Below, one piece after another: positions 1-6,802 of a DNA stretch of 13,162 bases (position 1 is its first letter; the number at the start of each line of letters is the position of its first letter). The notes under the pieces were generated by a model. The model saw nothing but the letters and a program-made list of their open reading frames with translations. It did no database searches and was not told the origin of the DNA. Source of the stretch: Candidatus Omnitrophota bacterium (GTDB lineage Bacteria; Omnitrophota; 4484-213). A program made the position numbers and the translations under genes. The DNA is taken from the NCBI GenBank assembly GCA_003645805.1, contig QNCL01000018.1:1-13162 (forward strand). The letters run 5' to 3'.

Positions 1-2
1 AG

Positions 3-761
3 GAAGAAAAGGGATTGGTTAAGGAGGGTTTAGAGGAAAAAGAAGCACAGAGGAGAGAGAAAGCAGAGTGGTTGAGGTTGTATAAGAAGAAGATGGAATT
101 GGAAGCAAAGAAAAGGCGAAAGGAGGCACTAAAGAGGTTAAAAGAAAGAAAGAGAAAGGCAAGAGAAGAGGAGAGGAGAAAGAGAAGAGAGAGAAAAGCG
201 CTTGCTAAATATATTCCCCAATTGCAAGAAGAAATTAGACAAGCAACCGCCTATCTTCCCGAGGTAAAGACTGATAAACAAATAAAGCAAGCAAAGGTAG
301 TACTGAAGATATGCATTCTCTCCAATGGAAAGGTGAGAGAGGTAGAGGTTAAAAGCCCCTCAGGCTTTCCCTTATTTGACAAGGCAGTAATAGAATCGGT
401 CAAGAGATCCAGTCCTTATTCTCCTTTCCCTGAAGAAGTGGAGAGAGAGGGTTTATGGTTTGAGATTCCCATTACCTACAAAAGGGCTTACCCGATAGCG
501 GCAAAGGAAGAGATAGTGAAGAGAAGAGAGATGGAAAGGTTGTTGAATGAGGTGGAGAAGAAGATGATAAGTCCGCTGGAGCAAGGAAAGAGATACTACT
601 ATGAGGGAGAGTATGCGCTGGCTATAGAGGAACTGGAGAAAATTTCCCCTTCTCACCCTGACTATCAGGAGGCACAAAAGTATATCAGCCTCTCCGAAAA
701 GAGATGGGAGAAGGAGGAGAGAAAAAGATTTAAACAGATAAACAGAGAAATAGAAAGATGA
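3..761 (+). CDS. TonB C-terminal domain protein with charged helix and TPR-like tail (5' partial)
   Basis: The reading frame is open to the window edge, so the N-terminus, probably with a membrane anchor, is missing; a TTG at 15 is available but is unlikely to be the true start. Visible parts: about 70 residues extremely rich in K, R and E (a long helix like TolA domain II), then a TonB/TolA-type C-terminal domain (VVLKICILSNGKVREVEV, then PLFDKAVIESVKRSSPYSPFP and WFEIPITY), then a helical tail with one TPR-like pair (GKRYYYEGEYALAIEELEKI). Proteins of this type span the periplasm and couple inner-membrane energy to outer-membrane partners. No ExbB/ExbD is visible in the window. It ends in an ATGA overlap with the next gene, so the two are probably translationally coupled. 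Its role beside pilus genes is inference; it could be an envelope-spanning connector for the machine. The domain call is fairly sure, the function is not. Confidence 0.7.
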   Translation, partial: EEKGLVKEGLEEKEAQRREKAEWLRLYKKKMELEAKKRRKEALKRLKERKRKAREEERRKRRERKALAKYIPQLQEEIRQATAYLPEVKTDKQIKQAKVVLKICILSNGKVREVEVKSPSGFPLFDKAVIESVKRSSPYSPFPEEVEREGLWFEIPITYKRAYPIAAKEEIVKRREMERLLNEVEKKMISPLEQGKRYYYEGEYALAIEELEKISPSHPDYQEAQKYISLSEKRWEKEERKRFKQINREIER

Positions 762-2857
762 GCAAGGTAATAGTAATCTTCAGCAGTAAAGGAGGGGTGG
801 GAAATACAGTTATTGCCAGTAATATAGCAGTGGAGTTAGCCCGACAGCAGTTTAAGGTTGCCCTTCTTGATTTTGATTTTCGCTTTGGTCTGGATATAGC
901 CAAAGTCTTAAATCTCTCCCTTTCTCATACTCTGGCTGACATCAGTCCTTTTATTCATCGCTTAGATGCATCTACTCTTGAGAACTATCTCACCTCTTAC
1001 TCTCTCCACCTTTCCCTTCTCTCTGCGGTTTCTCATCCCAAGCAGAGCGACTCTATAAAACCAAAGGTTTTAAAAAGACTCTTTTCCCTTCTTACGGAGA
1101 GGTATGCATATATAATAGTAGATGCAGAGAAAGGGTTTAACGAGAGATTGATGACTATCTTTGAGCAAGCAAACTTAATTCTCTTAATTACCACCCCTGA
1201 TGTGCTCTCTATTGAGCAGATAAACAAGGATATTCAGATAATAGAGTCCCTTTACCTTCCTTCGGAGATGATAAAGATAGTAGTTAATCGGGCAGAGAGT
1301 GCGGGTGGAGTAAGGTCTGCAGAGATTAAGAGTGCTCTTTCTCCGGAGATAATCGCTACTATTCCCAGTAGTGGTAGAAGTGTAGGACTTTCTGTGAATC
1401 GTGGACTGCCAATAGTAGTAGAGGAAGAAGAGAACCCGGTGAGCAGAGCAATAAAGGATCTGGCAGAGGTTATCCTCCAGGAAGGTATAGGAAGGGAGGT
1501 AGAGCGCAGTTCCGTCTCTGCAAAGGAAAAGGAGATAGCCTTTATAGATGCTGAAGAGATAAGAAGGATTAAAGAGAAGATTCACAATCGCTTGATTGAA
1601 AGACTGGATATGGAAAAACTGGACCTATTTTCCAAGTCTACATTGGTGGGAGAAAAGACAGATGAACTGAAGGCGAAAAGGCTCCGCGAGAAGACAGAGA
1701 GACTTATTACTCATCTCTTGGCAGAAGAGAAGACGGGGTATCCTCGCGAGGTGTGTCAGAGGATAGTAAAGGAGATAGCAGATGAATCTTTGGGTTTAGG
1801 ACCTCTGGAAGACCTGTTGAAGGATCCTGAGATTACCGAGATAATGGTAAATAACAAAGATCAGATTTATATTGAGCGAAATGGAAAACTGGAGTTAACA
1901 GATAAAAAGTTTATCAGCAACGAACAGGTTCTGCATATTATTGAGCGTATCGTTGCTCCTTTAGGAAGGAGGATTGACGAAAGCACACCAATGGTGGATG
2001 CGCGTCTTGCCGATGGTTCACGGGTAAACGCTATAATTGCTCCTCTATCTTTGAAAGGACCGATGCTTACTATCCGTAAATTTTCTTATAAACGGCTTAC
2101 TGTGGAAGATATGATTGCCTTAGGTTCATTTACTAAAGAAATGGCTGATTTCTTCCGCGCTTGTGTTGTAGGCAGGAAAAACATCATCATTTCTGGAGGG
2201 ACAGGTTCAGGTAAGACCACCTTGCTGAATGTTTTCTCTTCTTTTATTCCTGAGGGAGAGAGGATTATTACCATTGAGGACTCTGCAGAGTTAAGATTAA
2301 ACCAAGAACATTGGGGGGCACTGGAAGCACGTATGCCCAATATTGAAGGGAAAGGAGCGATTACCTTGCGTGATCTGCTAAGAAATAGTTTAAGGATGCG
2401 TCCGGATAGGATTATTATCGGAGAGTGTCGAGGAGGGGAAAGCCTGGATATGCTTCAAGCAATGAACACAGGACACGACGGTTCACTTACCACTGTGCAC
2501 GCCAACTCTACCCGCGATGTCCTTTCTCGCCTGGAAACATTGGTGCTGATGAGTGGAATGGATCTGCCGGTGCGGGCTATTCGTCAACAGATTGCTGCCG
2601 CTGTAGATTTGATAATCCAGACCGCACGCTTATCTGATGGCTCACGCAAAGTGGTCTGTGTATCAGAGTTGACAAAGATAGAGGAAAATGGTAATATTCT
2701 GCTTGAGGACATTTTTATCTTTGAGCAGAGAGGGATTGATAAAAGGAGGAAGGTAATTGGTTCTTTTAAAGCCACAGGTTTTGTTCCCACATTCATTGAA
2801 GAACTGGAGGCAAAAGGGATTAAGATAGACAGGAAGATATTTGAGAGGAATGATTGA
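758..2857 (+). CDS. CpaE-CpaF fusion: MinD/ParA-like domain plus Tad-type secretion ATPase (TadZ-TadA)
   Basis: A 699-residue protein with two P-loop modules. Residues 1 to about 245 are MinD/ParA-like: SSKGGVGNTV at 9-18 keeps the signature lysine K11, but the P-loop lysine is N16, an atypical Walker A as in CpaE/TadZ proteins; YIIVDAEKG is a Walker B-like strand. The N-terminal receiver-like domain of many CpaE proteins is absent. A charged helical linker follows. From about 330 to 690 it is a complete CpaF/TadA ATPase: VNNKDQIYIERNGKL, Walker A GGTGSGKTT at 480-488, Walker B RPDRIIIGECRGGE around 548-558 and the GHDGSLTTVHANS His box. CpaF powers Flp-type pilus assembly at the cytoplasmic face; CpaE localises the machinery. 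They are normally separate proteins, so the fusion would fix them 1:1. The ATG overlaps the upstream stop (ATGA). No TadB/TadC platform lies nearby; the neighbours are type IVa pilus/type II secretion genes. Domain calls are secure; the partner machine is uncertain. Confidence 0.88.
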   Translation: MSKVIVIFSSKGGVGNTVIASNIAVELARQQFKVALLDFDFRFGLDIAKVLNLSLSHTLADISPFIHRLDASTLENYLTSYSLHLSLLSAVSHPKQSDSIKPKVLKRLFSLLTERYAYIIVDAEKGFNERLMTIFEQANLILLITTPDVLSIEQINKDIQIIESLYLPSEMIKIVVNRAESAGGVRSAEIKSALSPEIIATIPSSGRSVGLSVNRGLPIVVEEEENPVSRAIKDLAEVILQEGIGREVERSSVSAKEKEIAFIDAEEIRRIKEKIHNRLIERLDMEKLDLFSKSTLVGEKTDELKAKRLREKTERLITHLLAEEKTGYPREVCQRIVKEIADESLGLGPLEDLLKDPEITEIMVNNKDQIYIERNGKLELTDKKFISNEQVLHIIERIVAPLGRRIDESTPMVDARLADGSRVNAIIAPLSLKGPMLTIRKFSYKRLTVEDMIALGSFTKEMADFFRACVVGRKNIIISGGTGSGKTTLLNVFSSFIPEGERIITIEDSAELRLNQEHWGALEARMPNIEGKGAITLRDLLRNSLRMRPDRIIIGECRGGESLDMLQAMNTGHDGSLTTVHANSTRDVLSRLETLVLMSGMDLPVRAIRQQIAAAVDLIIQTARLSDGSRKVVCVSELTKIEENGNILLEDIFIFEQRGIDKRRKVIGSFKATGFVPTFIEELEAKGIKIDRKIFERND

Positions 2858-3257
2858 AAAACCTCAGAGAGAGGTAAGAGGAAATAGAAAGGGCTGGACT
2901 TTGGTGGAACTCTTGGTTTCCTCGGTAATTGTGAGTGTTATAGCCATAGGAATAACATCTCTATTTGTTCTATCCAAGCGATTAGCTTATAAGACAGGAG
3001 ATGAAATCATCGCCCTTAATCAGACGCGCATAAAGATGCTGGAGGAGATTATAGGTAAGATATACAATTTTAAAGAAGCAAAGAAAAGAGCATTAGAGAA
3101 TTATGAACAGCTTGTCACCAGTGCAGGAGACCTACCCGCTCTTGCCAGTTTAGAAGGAAAATACCAGATAGATGTGCAATCAGTCTGTAGTTCAGTGAAT
3201 AATATCCAATATTGTTATAAAGAAGCAAATTTTACTAGTATCTGGAATGAGAGGTGA
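2850..3257 (+). CDS. minor prepilin (GspI/GspH/PilV-like), class III signal
   Basis: From ATG 2850 this has 135 residues with a prepilin peptidase site RKG|WTLVELLVS (G15|W16, Glu5 of the mature protein = E20), followed by the hydrophobic N-terminal helix and a short, mostly polar body with two cysteines near the C-terminus (SVCSS, QYCYK). Trp at mature position 1 is unusual; Phe or Met is the norm. The start overlaps the end of the preceding ATPase gene by 8 bases. An in-frame TTG at 2841 with an AGGA six bases upstream is an alternative start that adds three residues. Minor pseudopilins prime fibre assembly at the inner membrane. Position and size fit a GspI/GspH or PilV role, but the soluble domain is too divergent to assign a subtype. 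Confidence 0.78.
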   Translation: MIEKPQREVRGNRKGWTLVELLVSSVIVSVIAIGITSLFVLSKRLAYKTGDEIIALNQTRIKMLEEIIGKIYNFKEAKKRALENYEQLVTSAGDLPALASLEGKYQIDVQSVCSSVNNIQYCYKEANFTSIWNER

Positions 3258-3723
3258 GAAAGGGGTAGTGTTAGTAGGAGCGATAGTGATTGCAGTAATC
3301 TCAGCCGTGGTAGCTGCAGGGATCTTAACTCTATCTTATAATCATTATAAGATGATAAGAGAGAAGACGGTAAACAAAGAAAAAGGATTTTACTTTGCTT
3401 GGTCAGGGATTCAGAGGCTGGTATATGAGTATCAGAAAAGCGGGCTCTCGGAATTCCCTACCTCTGGACCTGTAATAGTCCCTTCTGCCAGTGGAACCTG
3501 GGAAAGTCTTTCACGCACAGTAAAGATAGTTGCTGGTTGTAAGAAGGATATTCCTTCTACCTATATTGACGCTTCAGGGTTTTGCACTGGTGTGTCTGTA
3601 GACCATCAGAGTGGTGCATGCACAGGAATGGCTTGCCAGTATTACTACCCAGGAAGGAATGAGGAGTATAAAGGTAAACTCAAGCCCGGAGAGTATGTAG
3701 TTGAGTCTACAGTAGACTACTAA
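3247..3723 (+). CDS. PilX/GspK-like minor prepilin lacking Glu5
   Basis: A 158-residue protein with a very short leader (MRGEKG|VVLVGAIVIAVIS) and one hydrophobic helix. The mature fifth residue is Gly (G11 of the precursor) instead of the conserved Glu, as is typical of GspK and common in PilX-like subunits, which sit at the fibre tip. KGFYFAWSGIQRLVYEYQKS resembles the conserved helix after the membrane segment in PilX/GspK proteins. Four cysteines (C98, C113, C125, C130) could form two disulfides in the periplasm. It is much shorter than GspK (about 300 residues), so the inserted GspK domain is absent. The start lies inside the previous gene (11-base overlap) without a clear ribosome site, suggesting coupled translation. 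Family call by N-terminus and position; subtype moderately sure. Confidence 0.7.
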   Translation: MRGEKGVVLVGAIVIAVISAVVAAGILTLSYNHYKMIREKTVNKEKGFYFAWSGIQRLVYEYQKSGLSEFPTSGPVIVPSASGTWESLSRTVKIVAGCKKDIPSTYIDASGFCTGVSVDHQSGACTGMACQYYYPGRNEEYKGKLKPGEYVVESTVDY

Positions 3724-3735
3724 CAAAGTCTCAAG

Positions 3736-4257
3736 ATGGAGAAAGAGGCAGGAGGGTTTACTTTGATAGAACTGATAGTGACAACAGGATTGGTAGGGGT
3801 GGTTCTTCTGGCATTGATTACTATGTTTATAAGTGGACACACAGTGTTTAAGGATGTATCTGGACAGATACTTGATCAGTATAAGGTAAATCTGGCAATG
3901 GAGTATATTATAAAAGGAGTGCGCGAAGCAGGAGGGGTAGATATAGGCACAACCTTTGGTGTAGCAAATCCTGTTAATGGAACAATAAGCGAGACACTCA
4001 TAACCTCCTACATTGACGCCTCTCCTCCTGAGGGCATTAGCGTAGGGGATGAGAGGTATAAATATTGGCGTGTTGGAGATAATTTTATCCGGGAAACTCA
4101 AGTATATACTCACACCGGGTGGACTGCTAACAAGATAGAAGAGATTACGCAGATTAGCAATATAAGTTTTGCATACTGTGTGGGGACTGGAGTGGAGGTT
4201 AGGATAATTTCGGAGAAAGGAAAAACATTGAATACCCGAATTCCTTTTTCCTATTAG
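3736..4257 (+). CDS. PilW/GspJ-like minor prepilin
   Basis: A 173-residue precursor with the canonical class III signal EAGG|FTLIELIVTTGLVGVVLL (cleavage after G7, Glu5 = E12). The long region after the helix (LAMEYIIKGVREAGGVDIG and FAYCVGTGVEVRI) matches the layout of PilW/GspJ proteins, in which a helix leads to a beta-rich domain. It starts 12 bases after the previous stop, with only a weak purine stretch upstream, so translation is probably coupled. With the two preceding genes it makes a three-member minor-pilin set, as expected for the tip-priming complex of type IV pili or type II secretion. The PilW versus GspJ label is not resolvable by eye. Confidence 0.76.
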   Translation: MEKEAGGFTLIELIVTTGLVGVVLLALITMFISGHTVFKDVSGQILDQYKVNLAMEYIIKGVREAGGVDIGTTFGVANPVNGTISETLITSYIDASPPEGISVGDERYKYWRVGDNFIRETQVYTHTGWTANKIEEITQISNISFAYCVGTGVEVRIISEKGKTLNTRIPFSY

Positions 4258-4275
4258 TTTTTAATTTCCAAAAAG

Positions 4276-5796
4276 ATGTTTAGCAAAAGAAAAATTACAG
4301 GACAGAGGAATATATTGCTTAGGAAGAAAGGCGAGAGGATAAGCGGGCTATATATAGGCTCTAAGTATGTGGATCTGATGCAGGTGGAGAATACTCCTGC
4401 AGGAGCCAGGCTTATTGGATTTGCCCGCGAGCAGATTGCAGAAGGGAGGGAAGGTAAGGGAGATTTTGTCTTTCAAGCAGTAAAGCGAGTGATACGCAAG
4501 AGCAATCTCAGAGTAGATGAGGTAGTGGTTAATCTTCCTTTGGAGAGTTCAATAGTAAGGTATCTTCAGATGCCTCTTATTCCTGAAGGCGAGTGGAAGA
4601 CAGCGATAAAGTTTGAGGCAAAAAGGCATATTCCTTTTAGTATGGAGAACATATACTTTGATTTTTATGTGGTCAAAAGAGAGGCAGAGAAAAGGATGGA
4701 GGTGGTTTTCGTTGCTGCTCAGAAAAAGGAGGTAGATAGAATAATATCAGAGTTGGGGCAGATAAAACTGCGCGTGTTCGCCTTAGAGCCTCTTTGCTCC
4801 TCTGCAGAAAGGATTCTAAGAGCAAGCAACCAAATCAATCCTCAGCAATCTACAATGCTGATCAATCTTGTTCAGGATGTGGCTAATGTGAATATTCTGA
4901 AGGATAATGTTTTCTATTTTGTGCGCGATATCAAGATAACCTCTGAGGATAAAGATAGCCTTTCTTTTGATAATCTGATCAGCGAGATAAGATTCTGTTT
5001 CAACTACTATGAGAAGAGACTGAAGCAGGAGAGGATAGAGAAAATAGTGCTTTCCAGTGATGAGAGGATAGATTCTGCCCTGATGGATAAACTTAAGGAG
5101 AACTTTAGAACAGAGATCGAGATGGTAGATCCTGCGCGAGGATTAGAGGATGCAAAGGGTTTAGGAGCAGAGTTTTGTTTCTCCGCAGGTCTGGCTCTTA
5201 AAGGAATAACAAGGTCTTCTTTGGAGGTAAACCTTTGGCAACAGGAAGAACTTGTTAAAAAGAGAGCCCTTGAGAGGCAGAGATTTGTTAAGACAATAAT
5301 CAGTGAGGGAGTATTGGGAGGTTTGATTCTCGGGGGAGTATTTTTTATTACCCAAACACAGATAAACACAGCAAAGCGGGAGTTAGAGGAGGTAAAAAGT
5401 AGACGGCCAAAGGTTTCTGCGCAGATAAGGAACTTGGATATCTCTCGCTTAAAAGCACAGAGAAGGAGATTGAAGAAAGAAAAGGCGGTGTTGAAGAATT
5501 TGATGGACAAAAGGATATTTTTGACCACAAAGTTGAACGAGATAAATAAACTCTTTCCCGAGAATGCCTGGATAAGAGAACTTTCCTGGAGAGAAGAGCC
5601 ACTTTATTTGGTTATCAAGGGCTCTATATTCTTAGGGGATAAAGAAAAAGAAAGGGAGACAATCACGAACTTTGCTTCTGCGCTCAGCAAGAATGAGAAG
5701 TTAATAGAAGGTTTTGAGAGGGTAGAGATGAAGTCTCTGAGCGAAGGGAGAGAAAAGGGATACAGGATTACCGATTTTGAGATAGAGATGAGATGA
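4276..5796 (+). CDS. PilM-PilN fusion (GspL-like) alignment-complex protein
   Basis: A 506-residue protein. Residues 20 to about 315 are PilM-like (actin-like ATPase fold): SGLYIGSKYVDLMQVE, VVVNLPLESSIVRYLQMP, AIKFEAKRHIPF. Residues 316-325 (LEVNLWQQEE) resemble the cytoplasmic INLLP motif by which PilN contacts PilM. A membrane segment at about 339-360, a periplasmic coiled coil (KSRRPKVSAQIRNLD onward) and a PilN-like ferredoxin fold (FPENAWIRELSWREEPLYLVIKG) follow. PilM and PilN are normally separate; the single chain has the same layout as GspL. It anchors the inner-membrane alignment complex to the ATPase and to PilO, encoded next with an ATGA overlap. The ATG at 4276 lacks a Shine-Dalgarno; a TTG at 4315 has AGAGGA five bases upstream and leaves a leader of typical PilM length, so the true start may be 4315. 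High confidence in the domains. Confidence 0.88.
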   Translation: MFSKRKITGQRNILLRKKGERISGLYIGSKYVDLMQVENTPAGARLIGFAREQIAEGREGKGDFVFQAVKRVIRKSNLRVDEVVVNLPLESSIVRYLQMPLIPEGEWKTAIKFEAKRHIPFSMENIYFDFYVVKREAEKRMEVVFVAAQKKEVDRIISELGQIKLRVFALEPLCSSAERILRASNQINPQQSTMLINLVQDVANVNILKDNVFYFVRDIKITSEDKDSLSFDNLISEIRFCFNYYEKRLKQERIEKIVLSSDERIDSALMDKLKENFRTEIEMVDPARGLEDAKGLGAEFCFSAGLALKGITRSSLEVNLWQQEELVKKRALERQRFVKTIISEGVLGGLILGGVFFITQTQINTAKRELEEVKSRRPKVSAQIRNLDISRLKAQRRRLKKEKAVLKNLMDKRIFLTTKLNEINKLFPENAWIRELSWREEPLYLVIKGSIFLGDKEKERETITNFASALSKNEKLIEGFERVEMKSLSEGREKGYRITDFEIEMR

Positions 5797-6392
5797 AGGA
5801 TTTAAGAGATTTTCTAAAAGGTCTGAAGATTGACAAAGGTGTTAAAGCAGGTAAAGGAAAAGGAGGAGTAAAGGTAGAGATAGGATATAAGGCAAAGACA
5901 GCCCTCTTCTCCTTCATAATGATTCTGCTAATAGTATTTATAGCACTGAAGGTTATCTATCAACCAGGGAAGCAGAAGATAGAGGAGATTGTGTCTCTGC
6001 GCAAGAAAGAAGAGGAAAGGAACAAGTTATTGAAGGAGGTAGATAAGTATCAACGAGGATTAGAAAAGTATAGAAGGCGGCTTTCCACAAACACAGATAC
6101 CTCTTATTTTGTTAACCAGATAAGCAAGTTAGCCAAGGAGAGTGGGGTAGAGATCGTTTCTATTATTCCTGGGACTCTAAAGACAGAGAGGTATTATCAG
6201 AAGTTGGATCTATCTCTCCTCATAAAAGCAACCTATAATCAAGTAGGCATTTTCGTTTCCAAGTTAGAGAACTCTATGGAATTTATCTCTATAGAGGAGG
6301 TGAATATCTTAAGAGAAAAAGGACTTCCTACAGAGGGAGAGATAAAAGCCGAGGTGGAGATAAGGACAAGTTTGTTATGCAAACAAGAGTGA
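5793..6392 (+). CDS. pilO: PilO/GspM-like inner-membrane alignment protein
   Basis: A 199-residue bitopic protein: a basic cytoplasmic tail rich in K and G, a membrane helix at about 37-58 (ALFSFIMILLIVFIALKVI), a periplasmic coiled coil (IEEIVSLRKKEEERNKLL, EVDKYQRGLEKYRRRL) and a C-terminal ferredoxin-like domain (YFVNQISKLAKESGVEIVS, LLIKATYNQVGIFVSKLENS, FISIEEVNI). This is the standard PilO layout and length. PilO dimerises with PilN in the inner membrane and links the cytoplasmic motor to the secretin through PilP. The start overlaps the PilM-PilN stop by four bases, and the end overlaps the next gene by 16. GspM is the type II secretion equivalent and cannot be excluded. Confidence 0.87.
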   Translation: MKDLRDFLKGLKIDKGVKAGKGKGGVKVEIGYKAKTALFSFIMILLIVFIALKVIYQPGKQKIEEIVSLRKKEEERNKLLKEVDKYQRGLEKYRRRLSTNTDTSYFVNQISKLAKESGVEIVSIIPGTLKTERYYQKLDLSLLIKATYNQVGIFVSKLENSMEFISIEEVNILREKGLPTEGEIKAEVEIRTSLLCKQE

Positions 6393-6799
6393 GAAGGAGA
6401 TTGGTAGCGATAAGTTTATTAGCCACTCTGCTGAGCACTCTGGTGTTCAGGGAGAAGGCTCTATCTGCGCAAGAGAAAAAGCAGACAAAAGAGCCTACCT
6501 ATCCTCAGGTTAACTATCAAATGAGCAAGCGCGACCTTCTTCGCAGCCCTTTGGATATCTTAGAGAAGAAGATGCCTCCTCCTGAACAGGAAAAGGTGGT
6601 ATTGCCCCCTATGGAACTTCAAGGCTATACCTGGGGATATGAGGCACGAGCGATTATCAATAATCAAGTAGTGAAGAAAGGAGATAGGATCTTGGGCGCC
6701 AAGGTTCTGGAGATAAGAAAAGAAGGAGTGGTGCTTCTTTATAAAGGAAAGATATTTACTCTTAGGACACGAATGAGAATGCGCAAAATTGGAGAATAG
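6377..6799 (+). CDS. PilP/GspB/GspC-like periplasmic linker protein
   Basis: A 140-residue protein with a basic N-terminus and hydrophobic signal (RRRLVAISLLATLLSTLVF, probable cleavage after ALSA), a proline-rich spacer (MPPPEQEKVVLPP) and a small C-terminal beta domain: MELQGYTWGYEARAIINNQV, VKKGDRILGAKVLEIRKEGV, VLLYKGKIFTLR. This matches the homology-region domain shared by GspC, PilP and GspB-type proteins that dock on the secretin N0 domain. There is no lipobox cysteine, unlike classical PilP lipoproteins. Its slot between pilO and the secretin gene is exactly that of PilP. It starts inside pilO (16-base overlap) and stops three bases before the secretin start. The fold call is fairly sure; the exact family name is not. 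Confidence 0.75.
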   Translation: MQTRVRRRLVAISLLATLLSTLVFREKALSAQEKKQTKEPTYPQVNYQMSKRDLLRSPLDILEKKMPPPEQEKVVLPPMELQGYTWGYEARAIINNQVVKKGDRILGAKVLEIRKEGVVLLYKGKIFTLRTRMRMRKIGE

Positions 6800-6802
6800 A
6801 GG

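Noticed and set aside
758..2857. CpaE-CpaF fusion as an assembly or frameshift artefact
   Set aside because: The frame is continuous for 700 codons, there is no internal ribosome site with a strong start between the domains, and the linker has coherent helical, charged composition.
3574..4113. Minus-strand open frame of 179 codons
   Set aside because: It lies opposite two prepilin genes with clear signals, starts without a ribosome site, and its translation (rich in C, H, Y) resembles no protein family.
4218..4252. AGGAAAAA / TTTTTCCT inverted repeat at the end of the PilW-like gene as a terminator
   Set aside because: The 8-bp stem is nearly all A-T with a 19-base loop, and the next operon gene follows at once; too weak to call.
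5007..5528. Minus-strand open frame of 173 codons inside the PilM-PilN gene
   Set aside because: Shadow of a purine-rich coding strand; the plus-strand protein has recognisable domains across the whole stretch.
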